Assembly: GCF_004217545.1 (NCBI RefSeq)
Contig: NZ_SHKY01000001.1
Location: forward strand, 6,696,001-6,760,000
DNA: 64,000 nucleotides
Source: Krasilnikovia cinnamomea
GTDB taxonomy: Bacteria; Actinomycetota; Actinomycetes; Mycobacteriales; Micromonosporaceae
Direction of reading: 5' to 3'
In this document: positions 37,295-46,073 of the stretch, in pieces
Layout: the number at the start of each line of letters is the position of its first letter
Position numbering within the stretch: position 1 is the stretch's first letter
Position numbers and translations under genes: made by a program
Notes under the pieces: generated by a model
Seen by the model: only the letters and a program-made list of their open reading frames with translations
What the model was told of the DNA's origin: nothing
The model's database searches: none

Positions 37295-38614
37295 TCATCG
37301 GCGGTCGGCCAGCGCGGCGCGCAGCCAGGTGAACGAGTCCTTGGGGGTGCGCCGCTGGGTGTCGTAGTCGACCCGGACCAGCCCGAACCGTTGCGTGTAC
37401 CCTTCGGCCCACTCGAAGTTGTCCAGCAGCGACCAGACGAAGTACCCGCGCACGTCCACCCCGTCGGACATGGCCCGGTGCAGCGCCCGCAGGTGCCCGT
37501 CGAGGTACTCGATGCGCGGCGTGTCCCGGACCCGGCCGCCCGGCTCCACCTCGTCCAGGGTGGAGCAGCCGTTCTCGGTGACCCAGATCGGCGGCAGGGC
37601 ACGGCCGTACCGGTCGCGCAGGCCGGTGAGAACCTCGTGCAGCCCCTCGGGGACCACCGGCCAGCCGAAGGCCGTGGTGGGCGCCCCCTCGACGGGCAGG
37701 ATGCGGAACGGCAGCGGATCGTCCGCACCGGGCGCGCCGACCCGGGTGGGGAAGTAGTAGTTCACCCCCAGCCCGTCCAGCGGGGTGCCGATGATCTCCA
37801 GGTCGCCGTCGCGGACCCCGGCGTCCAGGCCGGGCGGGTACCGGCCGGTGAGGATCGGGTCGAGGAACAGCCGGTTGTGGAACGCGTCGTACACGGCCGC
37901 CGCGGCCTGGTCCGCCTCGTCGTCGGTGGCCGGGACGACCGGCGTGAGATTGTTCGTGATCAGCACCTCGCCCGCGCCGGCCGCCCGCAGCGCGCGCACC
38001 GCCAACCCGTGCCCCAGCAGCTGGTGGTGCGCCACCGGCAGGGCCGCCAGCAGAAGCTCCCGGCCGGGGGCGTGGACGCCGAACGCGTACCCCTGGGCCA
38101 GGTGCACCACGGGCTCGTTGAGGGTGATCCAGCGGCGTACCCGGTCGCCGAGCCGCCCGGCCACCAGGGCCGCGTAGTCGGCGAACCGCTCGGCGGTGTC
38201 GCGGGCGAGCCACCCGCCGCGGTCCTCCAGGGCCTGCGGCAGGTCCCAGTGGTACAGCGTCGGCAGGGCCTCGATGCCACGCTCCAGCAAACCGTCCACG
38301 AGGCGCTCGTAGAAGTCGAGGCCCTTGGCGTTGGGTGCGCCGTCACCGCCGGGCTGGACGCGCGGCCACGCGATCGAGAACCGGTACGCGTCCGCCCCCA
38401 GCAGGGCCACCAGGTCGAGGTCCTCGGCCCACCGGTGATAGTGGTCGCAGGCGACGTCCCCGGTGTCGCCGCCGCGGGTGCGTCCGCCGGTGTGGCTGAA
38501 GGTGTCCCAGATCGACCGGCCGCGCCCGTCCTCGTCGACCGCACCCTCGATCTGGTACGCGGCCGTCGCGACGCCCACGTGGAAGCCGGCGGGAAATCGG
38601 GGGAGCGGATCCAT
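37295..38614 (-). CDS. Family 1 beta-glucosidase
   Basis: 439-aa cytoplasmic GH1 retaining glycosidase. FHVGVATAAYQIEGA and GRSIWDTFSH open the fold; the acid/base Glu lies in WITLNEPVV and the nucleophile Glu in IWVTENGCS; the aglycone/glycone site includes FVWSLLDNFEWAEGY. ATG 38614 follows GGGAGG by about 7 bases and is preferred to GTG 38650. It should hydrolyse cellobiose or other beta-glucosides brought in by the coupled MFS transporter. Confidence 0.93.
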   Translation of the reverse strand: MDPLPRFPAGFHVGVATAAYQIEGAVDEDGRGRSIWDTFSHTGGRTRGGDTGDVACDHYHRWAEDLDLVALLGADAYRFSIAWPRVQPGGDGAPNAKGLDFYERLVDGLLERGIEALPTLYHWDLPQALEDRGGWLARDTAERFADYAALVAGRLGDRVRRWITLNEPVVHLAQGYAFGVHAPGRELLLAALPVAHHQLLGHGLAVRALRAAGAGEVLITNNLTPVVPATDDEADQAAAAVYDAFHNRLFLDPILTGRYPPGLDAGVRDGDLEIIGTPLDGLGVNYYFPTRVGAPGADDPLPFRILPVEGAPTTAFGWPVVPEGLHEVLTGLRDRYGRALPPIWVTENGCSTLDEVEPGGRVRDTPRIEYLDGHLRALHRAMSDGVDVRGYFVWSLLDNFEWAEGYTQRFGLVRVDYDTQRRTPKDSFTWLRAALADRR

Positions 38615-38635
38615 CGACGAACCTCCCGGCCGTTG

Positions 38636-38650
38636 GTGAGTGTTGCTCAC
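38636..38650. promoter_or_regulatory. Possible operator upstream of the beta-glucosidase
   Basis: GTGAG (38636-38640) and CTCAC (38646-38650) form a 5+5 dyad with a 5-base spacer, 22 bases upstream of the beta-glucosidase ATG. Glycoside-utilisation operons are commonly controlled by LacI-family repressors at such dyads, but no regulator gene is adjacent and the arms are short. Confidence 0.3.
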
Positions 38651-38821
38651 GTTAGCGGTGGGGCTGCCGGTCCGGAAGACACCCGCGGCGCCGGTGGACC
38701 GCCTGCGGCGAACGGCCCGCGCAAATGGGGTCGAAGGACCCTCACCACCGGATCGCCGTCGTCAAAGGATCAAGGTGCGGACATCTTTCGCGGGGTCCTG
38801 GGGGAGGAGCAGGGGGGAATC

Positions 38822-39292
38822 ATGAGCACCATGGCGAACGACGCCGTCGAAACGCTCACGCTGCCCGCGCGCACGGTCATGGGCATGCGGGAACACGTCG
38901 CGGCGGCGGAACTGCCCGAGTTCTTCGCGCGCGCGATCCCGGCCGTCGCCCGGGAACTCGCCCAGTGCGGCGCCGCCCCGGCGGGACCGCCGGTCGCGGT
39001 GTACAGCCACGAGGTCGAACGGGCGTTCGACGTGACCGTCGGCTTCCCGGTGGAGGGCGGGCCCGCGAGGGCCGGCACCCTGGTCGCGGAGCGGCTCCCG
39101 GCCGGGCGGGCGGTCAGCGCCGAGCACCTCGGGCCGTACGAGACGCTGCCCGACGCGTACGCGGCCCTCGGCCGGTGGTTCGGCGACCACGCGCTGAACC
39201 CGCCCGAGATCATGTGGGAGGAGTACCTGGTCGGACCGGATGCGGCCAGCGAGGCCGGGTACCGGACCCGGATCGTCTGCCCGCTCGGCTGA
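38822..39292 (+). CDS. GyrI-like/AraC effector-binding domain protein
   Basis: 156-aa stand-alone effector-binding (GyrI-like) domain: the N-terminal strand VETLTLPARTVMGMREHV, the central PPVAVYSHEVERAFDVTVGFPV and the closing IMWEEYLVGPD with the conserved Glu are family features. No DNA-binding domain. GGAGGAGCAGGGGGG precedes the ATG closely. Such proteins bind small hydrophobic or cationic compounds; the ligand is unknown. It stands alone between the GH1 operon and the GGDEF gene. Confidence 0.8.
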   Translation: MSTMANDAVETLTLPARTVMGMREHVAAAELPEFFARAIPAVARELAQCGAAPAGPPVAVYSHEVERAFDVTVGFPVEGGPARAGTLVAERLPAGRAVSAEHLGPYETLPDAYAALGRWFGDHALNPPEIMWEEYLVGPDAASEAGYRTRIVCPLG

Positions 39293-39358
39293 GGCCGGGC
39301 AGGCGCCGCGACGCTGCACGCTCGGACCCGACCAGCGTCGGGCGAAGAGCCCCGCTGG

Positions 39359-40951
39359 TCAGGGCCCGGACGAGGCGGCGTAGGCCGGGCTGGTCACGTC
39401 GTCGCGCGGCGTGCCCGTGACGACCCGGTTGCGGCCCGCCCGCTTGGCCGCGTACAGATTGCGGTCGGCGGTCGACAAGGCCGCCGACGGGCTGGACGGC
39501 GAGGGGTCGCCCACCCCGACGCTGACGGTCACGGGCAGGCCGCCGGTCACCGCCGTCCAGTCGTGCTCGGCGATCGCCCGCCGCAGCGCGTCCAGCCGGG
39601 CGGCCGCCACCCGCACCGGGGTCGCCGGCAGCACCAGCAGGAACTCCTCCCCGCCCAGGCGCGCCACGAACCCCTCCGGTGCCACCGCGGCCAGGCCGTC
39701 CTCCAGCAGCCGGGACACGTTCACCAGCACCTGGTCCCCGGTGTCATGGGACAACTCGTCGTTGATCCGCTTGAAGTGGTCCACGTCCGCGATCGCCACC
39801 ACGAGGCCCGGGTCCGCCGCGATCATCGCCGGCAGTTCCTCGTCCACGAACCGGCGGTTGCGCAACCGGGTCAGCGGATCCCGCCGCGCCTGCTCCCGGA
39901 ACCGGACCGCCTCCTGCCGCGCCTCGGTCGTCGCGAACAACTCCTGCCGGGCCTGCGCCTGCGCCTCGCGCTCCCGCGAGCGCAGCCGCTCGTGCGCCGC
40001 GAAGGACTCCTTGCGCGCCGCGAACGCCGCCGCGAACTCCCCGCGCACCGCCAGCAACTCGGACTGCTCCTGCAACACCCGGACCATCACCTCGGGCAGC
40101 CCCAGATCCACGCACAGCGCCCGCGAGGCGTCCAGACTCTGTTGCGCCTGCGCGAGTTCTCCGAGCCCACGCTGCGCGCGGGCGAGGGTCACCAGGTATT
40201 CCGCCATGTCGTCGGCACCGTCGCTCAGACCCGCCTCCCGGCGGGCGATGCACAGGCGCATGGCGCGCTCCGCCTCGGCGTACTCGCCGTTGGCGATCTG
40301 GATCCACGCGATCGTGTCCAGGTCGCGCGGATTCAGCTCGAGGCCGTGCGCCTCGGCGTGCGCCAGCAGGCGCCCGACCACCTCCTCGGCGCGCGCGGCG
40401 TCACCGTTGTCGTACTCCGCGAACGCCCAGTTGTTGAGCACGAGCATCAACCGCTGCCACTGGCCCGCCGTGCGCGCCAGTTCCGCGGCCTGCCGGTATC
40501 GGAGCCGGGCCGCGTCGATCGCTCCGGTCTGTGCCAGCGCGTCGGCCAGCTTGGTGCGGTGCGTCACCTGGATGTCCGGCGCGACGGTCTCGTCGAGCAG
40601 TTCGACCGCGCTGACCGCGTGTTCCAGGTGCTTGGCGGCGTCGCCGGACAGCCGCGCGACCTGTGCGCAGGCCATGTGGGAGCGGGCCTGCAACAGGCGG
40701 TCGCCGTGCCGGGTGGCCCACTCGTGGATCTCGAAGACCTCGCGGGCCACCCCGCCGATGTCGCCGGTCCGCAGGCGCAGCGTGACGCGCACGAGGCGGG
40801 CGCGGACCTCCAGCGCCGCGTCCCCCAGCGCCGCGGCCCGGGCCTGGAGTGCAGACGCGGTGGCGAGGGCCGCGTCGGCGTCCGCGATGGGCTGTTCCTC
40901 GAGCACGAGCAGGGCAGCCGACAGCTCCCCGTGCGGCGCGCTGCCGTCCAT
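39359..40951 (-). CDS. TPR-like/GGDEF diguanylate cyclase
   Basis: 530-aa soluble protein. Residues 1-340 are Ala-rich helical repeats of tetratricopeptide type, followed by a helical linker (about 320-365), then a GGDEF domain with DVDHFKRIND and signature GGEEF at 433-437, so c-di-GMP synthesis is plausible. The inhibitory I-site RxxD, expected just before the signature, is replaced (PEGFVARLGGEEF has no Arg or Asp at those places), suggesting no product feedback. The layout is reminiscent of actinobacterial CdgA-type or TPR-GGDEF proteins. Monocistronic. Confidence 0.88.
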   Translation of the reverse strand: MDGSAPHGELSAALLVLEEQPIADADAALATASALQARAAALGDAALEVRARLVRVTLRLRTGDIGGVAREVFEIHEWATRHGDRLLQARSHMACAQVARLSGDAAKHLEHAVSAVELLDETVAPDIQVTHRTKLADALAQTGAIDAARLRYRQAAELARTAGQWQRLMLVLNNWAFAEYDNGDAARAEEVVGRLLAHAEAHGLELNPRDLDTIAWIQIANGEYAEAERAMRLCIARREAGLSDGADDMAEYLVTLARAQRGLGELAQAQQSLDASRALCVDLGLPEVMVRVLQEQSELLAVRGEFAAAFAARKESFAAHERLRSREREAQAQARQELFATTEARQEAVRFREQARRDPLTRLRNRRFVDEELPAMIAADPGLVVAIADVDHFKRINDELSHDTGDQVLVNVSRLLEDGLAAVAPEGFVARLGGEEFLLVLPATPVRVAAARLDALRRAIAEHDWTAVTGGLPVTVSVGVGDPSPSSPSAALSTADRNLYAAKRAGRNRVVTGTPRDDVTSPAYAASSGP

Positions 40952-41035
40952 GAGTCCACCCCCTTCCCGGTCCCGATCGGCCGCGACGGCCGCGGGTGAA
41001 GGGGAGTGGACCGGGATCCGCCGCTCGGCCGAGGC

Positions 41036-41725
41036 TCAGGCGGAGCCCCGGCGCTTCCCGGAGGACACCAGCTCCCGGTCATCGAAGGTGTACGACACCG
41101 TGGAGAGCACCTCGACCACACCGGGAAGCTGATAGATCAGCCGGGCGACGAGGTCGGCGGCCGACCAGCGGTCCACCCGCCCCGCCAGCGTGACGACACC
41201 GTCGAGCACGGTCACGGAGATCGTGGCGGCGTCGTCGGCCAGGAACGGGTGCAGCACGCTGGTCTCGACGTCGCGCAGGATCTCCTCGTCCGGTCGCAGG
41301 TGCACCTTCAGCAGGTCGCCGCGGGAGACGACACCGACCAGCCGGCCGAGGTCGTCGACGACCGGCAGCCGCTTGACGCCTTCGCCGTCCATGATTCGGG
41401 CCGCCGCCGGGATCGACGTGCGCTGCACGACGACGACCGCCGGGCTGCTCATCAGGTCGCCGGCCGTACGGGCCATCGACTTGGCCCGGTGGTGGCGGCG
41501 CCGCCGCCCCTCGAGGAACCGGGCGTCGCCCTCACCCACATACTCGATCTTCCGAAGCAGGTCGGCCTCGGAGACCACACCGGTCACCCGCTCGAACGCA
41601 TCGATGACAGGTACGGCGCTGACGCGGTGCTCCATCAGCAGGTTCACCACCTGCCGGTAGGAGTCCGTCTCGGTCGCGAAGACCGCGGGCTTGGTCATGA
41701 CGTGGCTGACGGTCCAGTCCTTCAT
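41036..41725 (-). CDS. Two-CBS plus BON domain protein
   Basis: 229-aa cytoplasmic protein. CBS1 (about 5-60: VSHVMTKPAVFATETDS, VSAVPVIDAFERVTGVVSEADLL) and CBS2 (about 90-145: DLMSSPAVVVVQRTS, KRLPVVDDLGRLVGVVSRGDLL) form a Bateman module for adenosyl ligands. A C-terminal BON domain follows (about 155-215: VTVLDGVVTLAGRVDRWS). AAAGGAGG precedes the ATG by about 7 bases. This domain pair is common in Actinobacteria as a stress/energy sensor; the partner is unknown. Confidence 0.9.
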   Translation of the reverse strand: MKDWTVSHVMTKPAVFATETDSYRQVVNLLMEHRVSAVPVIDAFERVTGVVSEADLLRKIEYVGEGDARFLEGRRRRHHRAKSMARTAGDLMSSPAVVVVQRTSIPAAARIMDGEGVKRLPVVDDLGRLVGVVSRGDLLKVHLRPDEEILRDVETSVLHPFLADDAATISVTVLDGVVTLAGRVDRWSAADLVARLIYQLPGVVEVLSTVSYTFDDRELVSSGKRRGSA

Positions 41726-41872
41726 CGCCGCGCCTCCTTTCGTCGTCAGGATCGCCGGTCGGTCCGGTCGGCCGGCAGGGCCGATGGTCCCGGCGAGGGT
41801 GGGTCGCGGTCCCCGCCGTGCTCCCCGGGGCGCGGCGGTCGCGGGCACGGCGAACGGTATGATCGGCGGGCG

Positions 41873-42544
41873 ATGAGCGGTGGCGTCCCGGTGGAGATGG
41901 TTGGCGTACCCGAGGGCTGCGTGACCCTGTCGGACCGGCGCACACAGCGGCGCTGGTCGGTGCCGGTGGCGGCGTTCGAACTGGCCGCGTTCCCGGTCAC
42001 CGAGGAGCTGTACCGGCGCGTCACCGGCGGGGAACGACCCACCGCCGGGCACCGGCGCCGCCCGGTCGCCAGCGTGTCCTGGTGGGACGCGGTCCGATTC
42101 TGCAACGCGCTGTCCGCCGCGGAGGGACGTACGCCGGCCTACCGGTATGCCGAAGGCGTCGACGAGGTCGAATGGGACGTCACCGCCGACGGGTACCGGC
42201 TGCCGGCCGAGGCCGAGTGGGAACACGCCTGCCGCGCCGGCACGACCGGCCCCCGGTACGGGCCGCTCGACGACATCGCCTGGTATCGCGGCAACTCCCA
42301 GCAGCGGTGCCACGACGTCGGCGGCCGGCTGCCCAACGCGTGGGGCCTGTACGACATGCTCGGCAACGTCTGGGACTGGTGCTGGGACCGCTACGACCCG
42401 GCGGTCTACGGCGAGTACCGGGTGCTGCGGGGCGGCGGCTGGTTCGACGAGCACTGGAGCTGCCGGGCCTCCGTACGCCGCCGCAGCCACCCCGACCTGG
42501 CCATCGACGACGTGGGGTTCCGGGTCGCCCGGTCTTTCCGGTGA
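41873..42544 (+). CDS. SUMF1/formylglycine-generating-enzyme-like domain protein
   Basis: 223-aa single-domain protein of the FGE-sulfatase fold: FPVTEELYRRV, PVASVSWWDAVRFCNALS, GYRLPAEAEWEHACRAGT, NAWGLYDMLGNVWDWCWDRY and RVLRGGGWFDEHWSCRASVRRR. Genuine FGEs carry two active-site Cys five residues apart near the C-terminus. Here only the second (WSC) is kept and the first is Asp, so copper-dependent FGE activity is doubtful. No sulfatase gene is nearby. It may be a diverged oxidase or a binding protein. The ribosome site is weak. Confidence 0.8.
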   Translation: MSGGVPVEMVGVPEGCVTLSDRRTQRRWSVPVAAFELAAFPVTEELYRRVTGGERPTAGHRRRPVASVSWWDAVRFCNALSAAEGRTPAYRYAEGVDEVEWDVTADGYRLPAEAEWEHACRAGTTGPRYGPLDDIAWYRGNSQQRCHDVGGRLPNAWGLYDMLGNVWDWCWDRYDPAVYGEYRVLRGGGWFDEHWSCRASVRRRSHPDLAIDDVGFRVARSFR

Positions 42545-42608
42545 CCTCCGGGAACATTTCCGCCGGTGCGGCCCTCAGACCTTCCGACAGCGAGGCGAGG
42601 AGGCGCAC

Positions 42609-43109
42609 ATGTACGAGTACGCGGACTACGACGGCGACGGCTTCCCGGAGACCGTGGTCTCCGACTCCGACCAGGACGGCCGGTACGACACGGCCACCCT
42701 GGACGCCGACCGCAACGGCGTGGTCGACGGCATCGGCCTGGACACCAACCGGGACGGCCTGCTGGACACGTTCCACCTCGACCGGGACCGCAACGGCCGG
42801 TTCGACAGCGTCGGCGTCGACACCAGCGGCGACGGCGTGCTGGACCGCGCCGCCTACGACGACAACGACGACGGCGTCACCGACCGGGTGGTCACCGACG
42901 CCAACCAGAACGGCGTCGACGACGCGGCCGAGGCGATCGTGGTCCCGGACACGGCGGTGATCGGCCGGCCCCGGTACGACGGGGAGACGGGTCTGCTCAT
43001 CGAGATCGCCGAGCAGACCGGCCAGGTCACCTTCGGTACGCCGGACAGCGACGGCGACACGTACCCGGACAACCGGGACGCCGCGCCCGGCGACCCCCGG
43101 CGGGCGTGA
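42609..43109 (+). CDS. Acidic calcium-loop repeat protein (DxDxDG type)
   Basis: 166-aa protein with no signal peptide or membrane segment. Residues 5-108 are eight successive units of about 13 residues with the pattern D-x-[D/N]-x-[D/N]-G-x-x-D (for example DYDGDGFPE, DSDQDGRYD, DTNRDGLLD), like EF-hand or thrombospondin type 3 calcium loops; another DSDGDTYPD lies near the end. It should bind several divalent ions. GAGGAGG precedes the ATG. It follows the SUMF1-like gene by 64 bases and overlaps the next gene's start. Function unknown. Confidence 0.8.
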   Translation: MYEYADYDGDGFPETVVSDSDQDGRYDTATLDADRNGVVDGIGLDTNRDGLLDTFHLDRDRNGRFDSVGVDTSGDGVLDRAAYDDNDDGVTDRVVTDANQNGVDDAAEAIVVPDTAVIGRPRYDGETGLLIEIAEQTGQVTFGTPDSDGDTYPDNRDAAPGDPRRA

Positions 43110-44071
43110 ACGCCGTGAACCCGTACGGGCCACCACCGCCGGAGTTCCGTGACGAGCTGCCGGCACCCCCGATCGACCCCGTCCGGCAGCTGGACCCGGC
43201 CACGGTGCGACCGTGGCAGGGTCTGCTCGCCGCCGGCGTCGGCGCCGAATGGGCGGTCTCGTCGGTGCGGCGGCTGACCGCGCCCATGCGCGTCACCACC
43301 TCGGGTGCCCTGCTGGACGAGGAACCGTTCACGCTGCGGCGGGCCGTGGTGCCGGACCGCGCGCTGGACCCGGCGCAGAACCCGGGCCTGCCGGTCGCCG
43401 ACCGGCTGCGGCGGCGCTTCCGGGTCATGCTGCCGCACGGCAGCGCGCCGGTGTCCGAGGGCGAACCGTGCCGGATCGGGGAGTTGCCCGCCCGGTGCGA
43501 CCGCTTCCGCGACCGAACCGGCGAGGGCCTGCGGGCGTTCGTCGTGTCGGCCGACACCGGCGAACTCGACGCCGGCGGCTCGCCGGTGGGCGTGGTCGCC
43601 GTGGTCTCCGGTCCGCCGTCGCGGTACGAGACGGTCGCCGCGACCGGCTGGTCGCTGGCCACCGCGGCGGTGCCCGGACGGCCGTGGCGCGAGTGGGCGG
43701 CGCCCGACGGCTGGCACTGGAGCGAGACCCTGCAACTGGACGCGGGCGACCGCATCGTCAACGCGAGCATCGAGGAGACCTGGGCACAGGACCTCGACGA
43801 GTGGACGGGGGAGGTCTTCGCGCGGGCCCCGTTCCTGCGCGGCAAGCGCACGCTCGGCGACCGCCCGGTGCGCGTCGACGGCCTGCGCGAGGCCCGGATG
43901 CACCGCTTCGACTGGCAGCCGTCGGGTCGCGGCCGGATGCTCACCAACGTGGTGGTCGGCGTGCAGGACGGCGTCGGGTTCCAGCTGGTGATGGAGCTGC
44001 CGTTCCACGCCGACGCCGCCCTGTCGGCGACCCTCGACGACGTGCTCCCGGCCGTCCGGCTGGGGCTGTAG
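43106..44071 (+). CDS. Conserved-looking hypothetical protein
   Basis: 321-aa soluble protein not recognised. It begins Pro-rich (NPYGPPPPEF), has no signal peptide or helix-spanning segment, and ends with a beta-rich part (RMLTNVVVGVQDGVGFQLVMELPFHADAALSATLDDVLPAVRL, of which the last 20 resemble LpqN/PsbP-type ends only loosely). GTG 43106 overlaps the stop of the calcium-loop gene (GTGA); a second GTG nine bases on is possible. It is probably co-expressed with the two genes upstream and converges on the sigma-factor gene. Confidence 0.6.
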   Translation: MNAVNPYGPPPPEFRDELPAPPIDPVRQLDPATVRPWQGLLAAGVGAEWAVSSVRRLTAPMRVTTSGALLDEEPFTLRRAVVPDRALDPAQNPGLPVADRLRRRFRVMLPHGSAPVSEGEPCRIGELPARCDRFRDRTGEGLRAFVVSADTGELDAGGSPVGVVAVVSGPPSRYETVAATGWSLATAAVPGRPWREWAAPDGWHWSETLQLDAGDRIVNASIEETWAQDLDEWTGEVFARAPFLRGKRTLGDRPVRVDGLREARMHRFDWQPSGRGRMLTNVVVGVQDGVGFQLVMELPFHADAALSATLDDVLPAVRLGL

Positions 44072-44076
44072 GACGC

Positions 44077-44634
44077 TTAGCCGGGTTCGCGCAGCAGCTC
44101 GGCCACGGCGGAGCGGGCCCGGTACAGCCGGGTCTTGACCGTCTGCACGCCGACGCCCTGGTGCGCGGCGATCTCCTGGTAGCTGAGGTCGCCGTACTCG
44201 CGCAGCACCAGGGCGGTGCGGAACGGCTCCGGCACCCGCGCGAGCGCCGCCTGGACGCGGTCCCGCTCGGCGTGCCGGTCGGCGTGGTCGTCGACGACGA
44301 CCAGGTAGTCCTGATCCTCGGGCGCCAGCGGAGTCTCGCGGCGGCGGCGTACGACGGCCAGCGCCGCGTTCGCCGCGATCCGGTACAGCCACGTGCCGAA
44401 GCGTGCCTCCTGCCGGAAGCCGCCGATGTGCTGCCACGCGGCCATCAGCGCGTCCTGCAACGCGTCCTCGGCGTCGGCGTGGTTGCCGGTCAGCCGCAGG
44501 CAGATGGCCCAGACCCGGGTGCGGCACCCCTCGGCCAGCGCGGCGAAGGCGACACTGTCACCGGCCCGCGCCCGGGCGACGAGCGCGGCGTCGTCGCTTG
44601 TTCCGGCAAGGCGGGCCGCGGCGTCCGCGCTCAC
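44077..44634 (-). CDS. ECF RNA polymerase sigma factor
   Basis: 185-aa sigma-70 family protein with only regions 2 and 4. Region 2: LTGNHADAEDALQDALMAAW, FGTWLYRIAANAAL. Region 4: VPEPFRTALVLREYGDLSYQEIAAH and VQTVKTRLYRARSAVAELL. It is the last gene of the dynamin/Hsp70 operon; its GTG overlaps the preceding stop (GTGA). No anti-sigma gene is adjacent. It might direct transcription of this operon as positive feedback, which is inference. Confidence 0.9.
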   Translation of the reverse strand: MSADAAARLAGTSDDAALVARARAGDSVAFAALAEGCRTRVWAICLRLTGNHADAEDALQDALMAAWQHIGGFRQEARFGTWLYRIAANAALAVVRRRRETPLAPEDQDYLVVVDDHADRHAERDRVQAALARVPEPFRTALVLREYGDLSYQEIAAHQGVGVQTVKTRLYRARSAVAELLREPG

Positions 44635-46073
44635 GGCCGCGCCCGCTGGGCGATCAGCTGGTACGAGCGGGCCAGCACCCGGCCGGCCTCCGCCTCGGCG
44701 GGCATCGGGGCGAAGGCGGCCTGTTCCTGCGCCGCGGCGGCGCACCGGCGGGCGGCGGTGGCGACGTCGTCCGGGGTCGCCGACGCGGGCAGGCCGACCC
44801 TGACCTGGTCGGTGGTGTCCGCGCTGACGCGCTCCAGCTCGGCCCGCAGCGGCGAGACCGGGGCCTCGGCGACCAGGTGACGCAGGGCCCGCAACTCGCG
44901 GACGGGATGCAGGGCCGGGTCGAGGCGGGCCTGCTCGATCAGACCGAGCGCGGCGCCGGTGTCGAGGCCGGTCCGGTTCGCGGCGTCGGTCAGCACCCGG
45001 AGCGCGCGCATGGCCTTCAGCGCGTGGGCGCGGCTCAGCAGGCTGCGGCGCACCAGGTCCTCGACCTTGGCCACCCCGGACACGGACTCCAGCCATTGGA
45101 CGAGCTCGTGCGCTCCCCGTGCGCTGCGGTGCCGTCCCTGGTGGACACCGTGGACACCGAGCAGCCCGAACAGCCGGTCCAGCTCGGCCGGGTCGGTGCC
45201 GGGCAGCGGGCGGGTGCGCCGCAGCCGTAGCAGGCTCTCCGGCACGTCGGCGATCCCGGCCAGCAGCCGGGCCTCGCCCTCGCCGAGCCGCCCGGTGCGC
45301 GCGGCCTGGGCCAGCAGGCCGGAGGCGGCGACGACCGCGGACACGTCGGCGGCGCGGGCGGCGGCGAGCTGGGCGGCCCGCCCGTCCGCGACCTCGAACG
45401 GATCGGTGCCCGTGAACTGGTCGGACTGGGACAGTACGCCGACCGCGTTGACGGCGCTGGCGCCGATCTCACCGGTGGCGGCGCGGAACTGGGTCAGGAA
45501 CTCGATCTCGTCCTTGCGCTCCGCTTCCCGGAACACGAACAGCAGGGCCTCCGCCTGACCCGCGGCGTACCGGGAGACCTGCTCCGCGTCGTCCGGTGCC
45601 GCGCCGGCACCGAACACCTCGGCCCGGGTCGCCGCCTCGTTGGCGCTGGTCAACGTGGCCAGGCCCGGCGTGTCGATGACGGTCTGGTCGCGCAGCGCGG
45701 CCGCCTGCAGGTACACGACGACGCGGGCCACCTGCTCCGCCGGCACCCCGAGTGAGTCCGGCAGGCGCCCGCCGCGCCACGGCAGGTCACGCCGGCTGCC
45801 GTCGCGCAGCTCGACCTCGGCGCGCTCCGGGGCGCCGTAGCGGTACCAGGTGACCGTACGGGTGCACTCGCCCACCGCGGTCGGCGCGATGCGGCGCTTG
45901 ACCAGCGCGTTGACCAGAGTGGACTTGCCCGCCTTGACCCGGCCCACGACGGCGAGGCGCAGCGGTTCGGACAGGCCGGCGCGGACGGCCGCGACCGTGT
46001 CCTGGCCGTCGGCGGCCAGCAGCGGGCCGATGTCGTCGCACAGCCGCGCGATCCGCGCGACCACCGGACGCAT
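44631..46073 (-). CDS. Dynamin-like GTPase (short, IniC-like)
   Basis: 480-aa large GTPase. P-loop GRVKAGKSTLVNAL near residues 44-57, switch Thr in VGECTRTVTWY, G3 VIDTPGLATL, G4-like LSQSDQ. The helical C-terminal half has no clear membrane segment. The size and helix-rich tail resemble the shorter member of actinobacterial dynamin pairs such as IniC. The ATG overlaps the Hsp70 stop by one base. It probably works with the longer GTPase encoded at the head of the operon. Confidence 0.85.
   Translation of the reverse strand: MRPVVARIARLCDDIGPLLAADGQDTVAAVRAGLSEPLRLAVVGRVKAGKSTLVNALVKRRIAPTAVGECTRTVTWYRYGAPERAEVELRDGSRRDLPWRGGRLPDSLGVPAEQVARVVVYLQAAALRDQTVIDTPGLATLTSANEAATRAEVFGAGAAPDDAEQVSRYAAGQAEALLFVFREAERKDEIEFLTQFRAATGEIGASAVNAVGVLSQSDQFTGTDPFEVADGRAAQLAAARAADVSAVVAASGLLAQAARTGRLGEGEARLLAGIADVPESLLRLRRTRPLPGTDPAELDRLFGLLGVHGVHQGRHRSARGAHELVQWLESVSGVAKVEDLVRRSLLSRAHALKAMRALRVLTDAANRTGLDTGAALGLIEQARLDPALHPVRELRALRHLVAEAPVSPLRAELERVSADTTDQVRVGLPASATPDDVATAARRCAAAAQEQAAFAPMPAEAEAGRVLARSYQLIAQRARP

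Noticed and set aside
41036..42490. N-terminal extension of the CBS-BON protein across the SUMF1-like gene
   Set aside because: AAAGGAGG just before 41725 and the first CBS strand fix the start; the extension is antisense to a real gene.
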